Shown here: piece by piece, positions 8,032 to 16,535 of the stretch
Position numbering within the stretch: position 1 is the stretch's first letter
How the letters are laid out: each line of letters begins with the position of its first letter
Assembly: GCA_902478725.1 (NCBI GenBank)
Contig: CABSMD010000006.1
Span: forward strand, 1-33,466
DNA: 33,466 bases
Direction: 5' to 3'
DNA from: an uncultured Clostridia bacterium
Lineage (GTDB): Bacteria > Bacillota > Clostridia > HGM11514
Position numbers and translations under genes: made by a program
The notes under the pieces: generated by a model
What the model saw: the letters and a program-made list of their open reading frames with translations, nothing else
Database searches by the model: none
What the model was told of the DNA's origin: nothing

Positions 8032-8991
8032 TCACGGGATGGGTTCCATTGCGCCGTTGTTTAAGCTTGCAAATATATCACAGATAGCTTCATATTCTAA
8101 GCCGGCGGGGCCGCAAAATATCACCTGGTATACGCCGCCGCTTGTATAGTGCAGGTAACCGTAGGCGGTTGATCCAACATAATCGGAATCGGGCAGGGTA
8201 TCGGTTTTATTCTCCCGCATCCGCCGTGCAAACGAATCCATTTCCTCATCCGTAAGCCTGCGTGCTTGATAAATTCTCGAGAGGTCGGAACGAAGATAAT
8301 ATGCCTCGCCGTTTTTTACAAAGACCGCGTTACGGTCGATTCCCGGCTCAAAGCATCCGCTATAGTCCAAAAGATAGATTTCGTCCGGTTCCTCTCCGTC
8401 CGTAAATTGCAATATCTTATAATACCAGCTCGCGAAGCTGGTGCCCGAAAGCAACGCCTCTATGCTTTTTGTCAGATGGACGCTCTGCGTTTCCTCCTCC
8501 CAGTCCGACCGGTAACTAAAATTTTCGGCGGCGATCCGCAGGGGTACATAAAATCTATCCTGATATAGGATAGCCGGAACAGGTGCAGAAGTGTATTGGC
8601 GTTTAAAGGAGAACATACTCCTCTTACCAGAACCATTGAGGATATAGAGATCGTTTTTTCTTAACAAACACATCTGGTCCGGGAGGGTGTCCCACATATG
8701 TGGAAGCATTTCCTCCTGTTGCTCTTGCAGTTTTAATTTAGAAATATCCCCGTCGGTCCAGAGCACCTCCGCACCGATCGCTTCTCCAAAGGCGCGGGCC
8801 GGTATCAGGATCCGGTCATCGCACTTTAAAACCGGGCTGTCAAATGCGACCGGCTCGCCGTCCAGGTATATTTGCGCCGCAATCTCCCGCACCGGTCCTG
8901 TTGGTTTTTCGTCCCATGCATTACCGATTACAAAAGACGGAGTAAACGCTATGAGACAGGTCAGCACACACACGAAGCAAAGCTTTTTCAT
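8032..8991 (-). CDS. Secreted protein with copper-amine-oxidase-N-like stalk domain
   Basis: The 319-residue protein begins with a signal peptide (MKKLCFVCVLTCLIAFTPSF, cleavage likely shortly after residue 24). Residues about 38-95 resemble the Cu_amine_oxidN1 stalk domain common in secreted Firmicutes proteins: a 'YLDGEPVAFDSPV' strand, then DRILIPARAFGEAIGAEV and a WTDGD turn. A second half of this fold, with FYVPLRIAAENF, lies near residues 145-175. This domain family is usually a cell-wall or interaction module and does not by itself imply amine oxidase activity. The C-terminal part (about 190-319) is unrecognised. The start codon is preceded by GGGGGAGAG, which lies in the 11 bp between the two genes, so translation with the gene at 9003-9305 is likely coupled. 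The biological role is unknown. Confidence 0.82.
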   Translation of the reverse strand: MKKLCFVCVLTCLIAFTPSFVIGNAWDEKPTGPVREIAAQIYLDGEPVAFDSPVLKCDDRILIPARAFGEAIGAEVLWTDGDISKLKLQEQQEEMLPHMWDTLPDQMCLLRKNDLYILNGSGKRSMFSFKRQYTSAPVPAILYQDRFYVPLRIAAENFSYRSDWEEETQSVHLTKSIEALLSGTSFASWYYKILQFTDGEEPDEIYLLDYSGCFEPGIDRNAVFVKNGEAYYLRSDLSRIYQARRLTDEEMDSFARRMRENKTDTLPDSDYVGSTAYGYLHYTSGGVYQVIFCGPAGLEYEAICDIFASLNNGAMEPIP

Positions 8992-9002
8992 TTTCTCTCC
9001 CC

Positions 9003-9305
9003 CTACTCCATTCCAATATCGATCATTTGCCCCCTATGCCCGAAGGTGACAAAAAACCGGGAGCCGATAAATCCTTTTGGCAACTCAAAGGTATCGTAGA
9101 CCTTCCAAACGCCGTCCTTTTTTTCCGCGTCCAACGGCAGGGTCCAGACAGCGCCGCGCGGTTTTGAATAGGTTTCCTCTAGGAGTTGCCGCCCGTATTG
9201 CAGCGCCGCCAGCTTGGTCAGGATTAAAAAATGATCGGCGATAAAAAAGACGAGTACCAGCAAGAGCACAATGAAAATTCCCCTTTTTTGCTTTCCGGTC
9301 AGCAC
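9003..9305 (-). CDS. Small one-pass membrane protein, unknown function
   Basis: No family was recognised. From the GTG at 9305, which is preceded by a run of seven G residues on the coding strand, the product has 100 residues. A basic N-terminus (TGKQKRG) is followed by the hydrophobic helix IFIVLLLVLVFFIADHFLIL (about 9-28) and a roughly 70-residue exported domain rich in aromatic residues, ending in GHRGQMIDIGME. The open frame continues to 9470, but that upstream part has no ribosome-binding site and overlaps the ATP-operon terminator, so it was excluded. The gene lies 11 bp before the stalk-domain gene on the same strand, and the pair probably forms a small envelope operon. Confidence 0.65.
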   Translation of the reverse strand: MLTGKQKRGIFIVLLLVLVFFIADHFLILTKLAALQYGRQLLEETYSKPRGAVWTLPLDAEKKDGVWKVYDTFELPKGFIGSRFFVTFGHRGQMIDIGME

Positions 9306-9445
9306 AGAAACCCCCCTTTTTTCCTTCAAAGTGGCTATAGAACGCCCTGTTCCTTTTATAGTGACTGATTCGACGAAATTTTTCGATTTCCTTTGGTAAG
9401 AAATAGAAGAAAAGGAGATCAAAACGACCGGGTATCGACAGCAGG

Positions 9446-9489
9446 GAATAAAAAACCAGCCGGAATACAATCTGTATTCCGGCTGGTTT
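9446..9489 (-). terminator. Rho-independent terminator of the ATP synthase operon
   Basis: A 17-bp perfect stem (9453-9469 with 9473-9489, loop of three bases) is followed on the minus strand by a run of six or more T residues (9447-9455). It begins 13 bp after the atpC stop codon and cleanly ends the operon. Confidence 0.93.
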
Positions 9490-9501
9490 GGGATTTTTAC
9501 C

Positions 9502-9900
9502 TTATCTGTGTTTTGTTACCTTCAGGCGCGCCATCGCACGCGAAAGCGCGGCCTGGGTCTGGTAATACTCGATCTGGCTTTTGCGCTGGCGCAGCCGTTC
9601 CTCGGCGCGCTCCTTGGCCGCCTTGGCACGGTTGACGTCGATCTCCTCGGGCAGCTCCACCGAGTCGGCCAGAAGTATGACATACTCCGGCATGATCTCC
9701 ACAAAACCATCGCCCACTGCGGCGTAACGCCACTGCCCGTCAACCTTGAACTTCAGCTCTCCGGCGGACAGGGCGGTCACCATCGGCTCATGCCGCGGCA
9801 GTACGCCATGCAGCCCGTCGATCGCGGGAAATACGATCATTTCAGCGTTGCCGGAGAAAAACTGGCGTTCCGGCGAGAGGATTTCCAGATAAAATTCCAT
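9502..9900 (-). CDS. atpC: ATP synthase F1 epsilon subunit
   Basis: The epsilon subunit sits on the central stalk, couples gamma rotation to the c-ring and can inhibit ATP hydrolysis. The 132-residue product has the full two-part structure. The N-terminal beta-sandwich (about residues 1-84) contains FYLEILSPERQFFSGNAEMI and HEPMVTALSAGEL. The C-terminal helical hairpin (about 88-132) is rich in Ala, Arg and Glu. AAAGGATGAGG precedes the ATG. It is the last gene of the operon, 75 bp behind atpD, and is followed by a strong terminator. Confidence 0.95.
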   Translation of the reverse strand: MEFYLEILSPERQFFSGNAEMIVFPAIDGLHGVLPRHEPMVTALSAGELKFKVDGQWRYAAVGDGFVEIMPEYVILLADSVELPEEIDVNRAKAAKERAEERLRQRKSQIEYYQTQAALSRAMARLKVTKHR

Positions 9901-9975
9901 ACCGCCTCATCCTTTCAATTTTGTTGCGTTTTATGCCGCCATGCCCGCCGCGGCAGCGGGAAGTTCCGCCACCCC

Positions 9976-11367
9976 TCACTGGCCTTTTTCCGCCTTTTCC
10001 TTGACCTCGTCGATTGTCCCGACCATATGGAACGCCCATTCGGGGTACTCGTCCATCGAGCCGTCGATGATCGCCCGAAACCCTTTTACCGTGTCGCTCA
10101 GCTTGACATAGCGGCCCGCTGTGCCGGTGAAATTCTCCGCTACAAAGAAGGGCTGGGAGAAAAACCGTTGCAGTTTACGTGCGCGGCTGACCGCCAGCTT
10201 ATCCTCCTCGGCAAGCTCCTCCATACCCAAAATCGCGATGATGTCCTGCAGCTCCTTATACCGCTGCAGCAGCTCCTGCGTACTGCGCGCGACCTCGTAA
10301 TGCTCCTGTCCCACCACGTCGGGCTCCAGGATACGCGAGGTGGACTCCAGCGGGTCGACCGCCGGATAGATGCCCTGCTCCACGATCTTACGCGAGAGCA
10401 CCGTTGTCGCGTCCAGATGCGCGAACGTCGTCGCCGGCGCGGGGTCGGTCAGGTCGTCCGCAGGCACATAAACCGCCTGCACCGAGGTGATCGAGCCATT
10501 TTTGGTCGATGTGATGCGCTCCTGCAAAGAACCGACCTCGTTGGCCAGTGTCGGCTGGTAGCCGACGGCGGAAGGCATACGGCCCAGCAGCGCCGACACC
10601 TCGGAGCCCGCCTGCACGTAACGGAAGATATTATCGATAAACAACAGCACGTTTTGTTTTTCCACGTCGCGGAAATATTCCGCCATGGTAAGCCCTGTGA
10701 GCGCCACCCGCATACGGGACCCCGGCGGCTCGTTCATCTGCCCGAACACCAGCGCGGTCTTTTCGATGACGCCGGATTCCTTCATTTCATTCCACAGGTC
10801 GTTGCCCTCACGGGTACGTTCCCCCACGCCGGTAAAGATCGAATAGCCGCCGTGCTCGGTAGCGATGTTGCGGATCAGCTCCTGGATCAGCACGGTTTTG
10901 CCGACCCCCGCGCCCCCGAACAGGCCGATTTTGCCGCCCTTGGCATACGGGGCGAGCAGGTCGATGACCTTGATGCCGGTTTCTAAAATCTCAACCACCG
11001 GACTCTGGTCGGCAAAGCCGGGCGGGTCACGGTGGATCGCCCACTGCTCCGTCCCCTTGACCGGCCCGCCGTCGTCGATTGTGTCGCCGAGCACGTTGAA
11101 CATCCGCCCCAGCGTCTCGCTTCCAACCGGGACGCGGATCGGCCCGCCGGTGGCGGTAACCTCCATCCCACGGCTTAAGCCCTCACTGGTGGACAGCATG
11201 ATACAGCGCACGGTGTCGTTGCCCATCTGCTGGGCAACCTCCATCACCAGCCGCTGCCCGTCCAGCGTGACCTCCAGCGCGTCACGGATGGAGGGAAGCG
11301 ACCCTTCCGCAAACGCGACGTCCACGACCGGCCCTAAGACCTGTATGATTACACCTTTATTCTTCAT
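9976..11367 (-). CDS. atpD: ATP synthase F1 beta subunit
   Basis: This is the catalytic nucleotide-binding subunit of the F1 head. Taken from the ATG at 11367 (MKNKGVIIQVLGPVVDV), the protein has 463 residues. The P-loop GGAGVGKT lies at 151-158, and the catalytic glutamate region GERTREGNDLW follows around 181-191. LLFIDNIFRYVQAGSEVSALLGRMPSAVG represents the Walker B region and the DELSEED-preceding segment. One detail is unusual: FIDNIFRYVQAGSEVS has a tyrosine where most beta subunits read FIDNIFRFTQAG. The start was chosen because AAAAGGA stands 9 bases before this ATG; two further ATGs at 11376 and 11373 abut the ribosome-binding site. The gene lies 27 bp behind atpG. Confidence 0.98.
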   Translation of the reverse strand: MKNKGVIIQVLGPVVDVAFAEGSLPSIRDALEVTLDGQRLVMEVAQQMGNDTVRCIMLSTSEGLSRGMEVTATGGPIRVPVGSETLGRMFNVLGDTIDDGGPVKGTEQWAIHRDPPGFADQSPVVEILETGIKVIDLLAPYAKGGKIGLFGGAGVGKTVLIQELIRNIATEHGGYSIFTGVGERTREGNDLWNEMKESGVIEKTALVFGQMNEPPGSRMRVALTGLTMAEYFRDVEKQNVLLFIDNIFRYVQAGSEVSALLGRMPSAVGYQPTLANEVGSLQERITSTKNGSITSVQAVYVPADDLTDPAPATTFAHLDATTVLSRKIVEQGIYPAVDPLESTSRILEPDVVGQEHYEVARSTQELLQRYKELQDIIAILGMEELAEEDKLAVSRARKLQRFFSQPFFVAENFTGTAGRYVKLSDTVKGFRAIIDGSMDEYPEWAFHMVGTIDEVKEKAEKGQ

Positions 11368-11394
11368 AGACATCATTCCTTTTTTGCTGATATG

Positions 11395-12272
11395 TTACGA
11401 ACGCAGGGCGCCCGCCCCGCCGACGATCTCGGAAATCTCCTGTGTAATGGCGGCCTGGCGCGCACGGTTAAATTGCAGGGACAGTTCCTTAATCATGTCC
11501 TTTGCGCTCTTGGTTGCCGCGTCCATCGCCGTCATCCGCGCGCTCTGCTCGCTGGAGAACGATTCCACCAGCGCGCCGAAGATCACCCCTTTGATAAAGT
11601 TGGGCACGATCCGGTCCAGCACCGCGTCGGGGGAGGGGACATAGGTCGCAAACTGCTCATATTTGGTATCCAGCCGTTTTTCGTCGCCCATCATATTCTT
11701 GTCCAGCGGCAAAAGCTTCACCACCGCCGGTTCCAGACGGACGGGGGAGACCATGTTGGTAAACAGGATGTACACCTCGTCCAGATACCGCCGGTTGAAC
11801 AGGTCGATCATCGTTTCCGCGATCTCACGGGCGCGGTAGATCGACGGATCCTGTGCGGTGTATAAAAACTCGCCGTCCACCTCGATCTGCTTGCGGGCAA
11901 AGTAGGCGCGGCCTACCTGCCCGACCACGAACAGCGCGTTCTCCCGGTGCTGGCCGACATACTGCTCGGCTAATTTTATAATGTTATGGTTATAGGAGCC
12001 GGACAAGCCCTTGTCCGCCGTCACCACGATATAACCGCGTTTTTTGTGCCGCAGCTCGTTTCTTTCATCAAAGTACGCATGGCGCATCTCGGGCGTGTGC
12101 TGCAGGATATCGCAGATGGTGGATTGCAGCTTTTCAAAATACGGCTCCACATCGACGAGCTGCTTGCGCGCCTTTTTCAGCTTGGAGGAAGAGATCAGGT
12201 ACATCGCGTTGGTGATCTTCATGGTATCGTTGATGCTCTTCATCCGCTCGCGTATCTCTCGAATGCTTGCCA

Positions 12273-12273
<1 letters not shown>
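11395..12273 (-). CDS. atpG: ATP synthase F1 gamma subunit
   Basis: The gamma subunit is the rotating central shaft that transmits torque between the c-ring and the alpha3beta3 head. The 292-residue protein shows the conserved N-terminal helix (IREIRERMKSINDTMKITNAM), a Rossmann-like middle with the TADKGLSGSYN motif near residue 85, and the conserved C-terminal helix RARQAAITQEISEIVGGAGAL. The ATG overlaps the atpA stop codon as TAATG, indicating translational coupling. Confidence 0.96.
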
Positions 12274-13786
<1,513 letters not shown>

Positions 13787-13790
<4 letters not shown>

Positions 13791-14299
13791 CTCGCTTGCA
13801 GGTTGCTTTGCAGGCCGGCCAGGCGGGTTTTGAGGCTGTTATCGTAGCGGGTGTTTCCCACATACAGCACAAAGCCGCCCAGGAGGGTTGGATCCTCCTC
13901 CAGCCGCATGGCAACCGATGTTTTGTGATATTTCTTGCAGACGGCCTGTTTGATCCGTTCCAGCCCCGCCTCAGTTGGTTTGACCGCATAGCACAGCCGC
14001 GCGCGGATACCACCCTCCCGCTCTAAGCAAAGGGTATCGTACTCCCGCGCGATTTCGGGCAATTGCGGCATTCTCGCGTTTTGGCACAGAAGCTTGAAAA
14101 AGTGCAGGAACACCTCATCCACACCGATCAGGACGGTATCCACCAGCCTGACCTTATCGGCGGCGCTGACGGTGGGGTTGCACAGAGCGGAGTAGAGTTC
14201 CGGCCGGTCTGTGACCAGCTTGACGCCGGCCGCCAGCCCCGCGCGGTCCTGCTTTAGCGCAAACAATGCCCGCGCATAGCGTTTTGCTGCCTCACTCAT
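13787..14299 (-). CDS. atpH: ATP synthase F1 delta subunit
   Basis: The delta subunit connects the peripheral stalk (subunit b) to the top of the alpha3beta3 head. The product has 170 residues from the ATG at 14299. The family signature AAKRYARALFAL is at the N-terminus, and a C-terminal segment (LGGFVLYVGNTRYDNSLKTRLAGLQ) matches the conserved delta C-terminus. The gene overlaps the end of atpF by 8 bases and atpA by 4. A GTG at 14308 in the same frame would add three residues; AGGTG before 14299 favours the ATG. Confidence 0.93.
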
Positions 14300-14780
14300 C
14301 CTTCGCACCTACCCCGGACAGGAGTTCGTCCACCATTTTTTCGTTGTCCGCGCCGGAAAGATTTTTCTCCAGCACCTTGGAAGCGGCGGCCAGCGCGATT
14401 CCCGCAATGCTCGCCTTTAAGCCCTCCAGAGCGGCCTGCTTCTGCTCCTCGACCGCGCGGTTCGCGTCCTGCAGGACGCGCGCCGCGTCCTCACGGGCGG
14501 CGGCCAGTTGCTTGTCATATTCCTTCTGCCCGCGCGATTTCGCCTCCGCCACGATCGACGCGGCCTCGGTCCTCGCCTCCGCCAGCTCCGCCTCATAACG
14601 GTTTTTTAGCTCCGCCGCCGCGCGGTTTTGCTGTTCGGCCGCCTGGATGTCGCCCTCGATTTTCGCCTCCCGCTCATCCATGATCTTAGTTACACGGGAG
14701 AACAGGAACTTTTTTAACAGCAGGAACAGGACGATGATATTGACAAAGGTCCATATGATCTGCCAGTTCAGGTTTAACAC
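14292..14780 (-). CDS. atpF: ATP synthase F0 b subunit
   Basis: The b subunit forms the peripheral stator stalk. The 162-residue protein starts with GTG behind GGAGGCGG. It has one N-terminal membrane helix (about residues 7-26, WTFVNIIVLFLLLKKFLF), and the rest is a long charged alpha-helix rich in Ala, Glu, Lys and Arg, as expected for the right-handed coiled coil of b. The C-terminus contacts delta. It overlaps atpH and follows atpE by 16 bp. Confidence 0.95.
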   Translation of the reverse strand: MLNLNWQIIWTFVNIIVLFLLLKKFLFSRVTKIMDEREAKIEGDIQAAEQQNRAAAELKNRYEAELAEARTEAASIVAEAKSRGQKEYDKQLAAAREDAARVLQDANRAVEEQKQAALEGLKASIAGIALAAASKVLEKNLSGADNEKMVDELLSGVGAKDE

Positions 14781-14796
14781 AGGTTTCCGCCTCCGT

Positions 14797-15015
14797 TTAT
14801 TTCAGGAATAAGATGATCAGCATACCGATAACGAAACCGTAGATCGCGGTCGCCTCGGCCAGTGCACAGCCCAAAAGCAGGGCCTTGTTGATGTCCCCGG
14901 CAGCCTCCGGCTGCCTTGCGATCGCGTCGGTCGCCTTCGCGGTCGCGATCCCGATTCCAATCCCCGCGCCGATTCCGGTCAGCACGGCAATAGCTGCTCC
15001 AATTGCGATTAACAT
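14797..15015 (-). CDS. atpE: ATP synthase F0 c subunit (proteolipid)
   Basis: The c subunit forms the ion-translocating ring. The 72-residue product is a helical hairpin. Helix 1 is rich in glycine (GIGAGIGIGIATAKATDAIA), the polar loop is RQPEA (34-38), and helix 2 carries the ion-binding carboxylate E54 in ALAEATAIYGF. The start at 15015 was chosen because GGGAGAG precedes it; the longer open frame to 15054 lacks a ribosome-binding site and adds a hydrophilic stretch unlike the family. Compared with the Na+-type c subunit of Ilyobacter, the Gln of helix 1 is Ile and the Ser after the Glu is Ala, so proton coupling is inferred. Confidence 0.96.
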   Translation of the reverse strand: MLIAIGAAIAVLTGIGAGIGIGIATAKATDAIARQPEAAGDINKALLLGCALAEATAIYGFVIGMLIILFLK

Positions 15016-15067
15016 AATAAATCTCTCCCATCCGCCGCGAACGCGGCATTTCATTTTCGTTATTTAT

Positions 15068-15757
15068 TTATTCCACCGCTTCTTTGATGAAAAGGGTGGT
15101 TAAGAACACAAACACCATCGTCTGGATCAACCCGTCGAACACGTCGAAGTACATCGAAAACGGCAACGGCACGATCACCGGCGCGACTGTTTTAATCAGC
15201 TCCATGACCACGAACGCGCCCAGGACGTTTCCGAACAGCCGCATACACAGCGACAGCGGCCGGATAAAGATCTCCAGCACATTGATCGGCAACAGGATCG
15301 GCATCGGTTCGGCGTAGCTTTTGAGCCAGCCTCCCACCCCACGGTAACGGATTCCCGCGCCCAATATGACTACGATACTCATGACCGCAAGCGCCGCGGT
15401 GACGTTTAAATCCTTGGTCGGCGGCTTTAACCCCACCAGACCGATCAGGTTGGCAAACGCCAGATAGATGGCTATGGTGCCAAGATAGGGCGCGAACGCC
15501 CGCCACTTGTCGCCTAATATACTTTTGATAAAATTATTAATCCCGCCTACCACCATTTCGCAGAATATCTGCGCCCGCCCGGCCGGTTTGACCTTGAGGT
15601 TGCGGGTCAGCAGAACAGCGCCCAGCACCACGACCGCCATGATCAGCCAGGTGACGACCGCCGATTCCGGTACGGGTATTCCGCCGAAAATGGGGATGGT
15701 GAAGCTGATCTTGGTCTCCAGCTGTTCCATCAGCTCCTGCGGCAGTGAATCCAACAT
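15068..15757 (-). CDS. atpB: ATP synthase F0 a subunit
   Basis: The a subunit provides the ion half-channels against the c-ring. The 229-residue protein has several hydrophobic helices. The essential arginine is visible in LSLCMRLFGNVLGAFVVMELI, and the usual AFANLIGL-type segment occurs as FANLIGLVGLKPPTKDLN. The start was set at the ATG at 15757, preceded by AAGGGGGACT; the open frame continues 48 bases upstream without a ribosome-binding site. atpE follows after 52 bp. Confidence 0.96.
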   Translation of the reverse strand: MLDSLPQELMEQLETKISFTIPIFGGIPVPESAVVTWLIMAVVVLGAVLLTRNLKVKPAGRAQIFCEMVVGGINNFIKSILGDKWRAFAPYLGTIAIYLAFANLIGLVGLKPPTKDLNVTAALAVMSIVVILGAGIRYRGVGGWLKSYAEPMPILLPINVLEIFIRPLSLCMRLFGNVLGAFVVMELIKTVAPVIVPLPFSMYFDVFDGLIQTMVFVFLTTLFIKEAVE

Positions 15758-15786
15758 AGCTAGTCCCCCTTGCATACCGCCTTGTA

Positions 15787-15829
15787 TGGTATGACGCCAT
15801 ACCAAGTATTCTTACTCCCCAGGGGTAAG
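15787..15829 (-). other. Two adjacent hairpins in the atpB leader
   Basis: A 7-bp perfect stem with a four-base loop (15787-15793 with 15798-15804) is followed by a second dyad of eight paired positions (15811-15829, loop of three, one mismatch in the minus-strand RNA). Both lie in the 111-bp gap between the small upstream gene and atpB. Neither has a U-tract. They could tune processing or translation between the two genes. Confidence 0.45.
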
Positions 15830-15868
15830 ATCATACAAATATTTACCTGTTATTAAGTAAGTGGAAGG

Positions 15869-16225
15869 TCAGCCCTTTAAGCCGTCCTGACGGTGGATGA
15901 AACCGACCGTCTGGATCTGGATACAGGGCGCTTTGAGGGTAACAGGCACACAGAGCGCGTGTGCGAAGCTGAGATTGACCGGCCGGGCAAGCGCGTGAAC
16001 ACGGCCGGATAAGAGATGGCGCGGTTGGTCCGCGTTGTTTTCAAGCAGAGAAACGTCCTCAAACAGGACGGTATAGTTCGTGTTAAAGAACAAGGGAGAA
16101 AGAGGGCTGTGATCAGAGCCGCGCCGCAGCAGCTTGCAGCCGACCGTTCCGGCACCCGTAGCCAGCAGGCTTATAACCAGCAGCAACAGCAACGCTTTGC
16201 GCGCAAACGCATATGTTTTATGCAT
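15869..16225 (-). CDS. Small exported protein, unknown, first gene before the ATP synthase genes
   Basis: The 118-residue product was not recognised. It has a basic N-terminus, a hydrophobic helix (ALLLLLVISLLATGAGTV, about residues 11-28) and a Cys at 30 in TVGC that only weakly resembles a lipobox. It is therefore a signal-peptide, membrane-anchored or lipoprotein candidate. The exported part contains no obvious motif and ends in FIHRQDGLKG. The ATG is preceded by GGGGGAGG at ideal spacing, and a near-consensus promoter lies 39 bp upstream, which supports a real gene. It occupies the place where atpI often stands, but AtpI has several membrane helices and this protein has one, so it is not called AtpI. 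Co-transcription with atpB onward is likely. Confidence 0.68.
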   Translation of the reverse strand: MHKTYAFARKALLLLLVISLLATGAGTVGCKLLRRGSDHSPLSPLFFNTNYTVLFEDVSLLENNADQPRHLLSGRVHALARPVNLSFAHALCVPVTLKAPCIQIQTVGFIHRQDGLKG

Positions 16226-16263
16226 TGTCCTCCCCCTCTCCGATCATTTTAGTTCAAATATAT

Positions 16264-16292
16264 ATTATGTCACATCGGGCCTGCATTGTCAA
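16264..16292 (-). promoter_or_regulatory. Sigma-A-type promoter of the ATP synthase transcript
   Basis: On the minus strand TTGACA (16287-16292) is separated by 17 bp from CATAAT (16264-16269). This near-consensus promoter reads into the small exported-protein gene and then the ATP synthase operon. Confidence 0.85.
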
Positions 16293-16310
16293 TAGAAGAG
16301 GGGAAAAATT

Positions 16311-16360
16311 TTGTGCAATTTGTATGAAACGCGATGCACGGATTAGGCAGGATTGCACAA
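16311..16360. repeat. Inverted 9-bp half-sites upstream of the ATP operon promoter
   Basis: TTGTGCAAT (16311-16319) and its exact inverse ATTGCACAA (16352-16360) lie upstream of the -35 box at 16292. Their centres are 41 bp apart, about four helical turns. The second copy sits in the loop of a GGCAGG/CCTGCC dyad (16346-16351 and 16365-16370). The rest of 16300-16470 shows no gene. Confidence 0.45.
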
Positions 16361-16467
16361 TGAGCCTGCCGCCACATCTGCGCTTTGCGATATTCGGTCG
16401 GCTGCGGATGTTCTATTTCGAACAGCAGCTTTTTACTAGACGAAAACGTGGTGGATGAAAGAAATTG

Positions 16468-16506
16468 GTTAAAAAAAGGGCTATGGCAGATTTGCCATAG
16501 CCCTTT
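16468..16506 (-). terminator. Rho-independent terminator of the giant surface protein gene
   Basis: A 14-bp perfect stem (16475-16488 with 16493-16506, loop of four) is followed on the minus strand by a run of T residues. It starts 29 bp after the stop codon at 16536. The stem also carries T residues on the plus strand (CCCTTTCTTT) and could work weakly in both directions. Confidence 0.92.
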
Positions 16507-16535
16507 CTTTATCAGCATTGAGCTGAAAACTTCTT

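Noticed and set aside
9306..9470. Upstream extension of the 100-residue membrane protein
   Set aside because: The extension overlaps the ATP-operon terminator and has no start signal; the GTG at 9305 follows a G-rich ribosome-binding site.
9508..10986. 492-codon open frame on the plus strand
   Set aside because: It runs antisense through atpC and atpD, has no ribosome-binding site and gives a low-complexity Arg/His/Leu-rich product. It is a by-product of GC-biased codon use in the real genes.
15869..16225. Call as AtpI (ATP synthase protein I)
   Set aside because: Only one hydrophobic segment is present and no AtpI-like text was seen.
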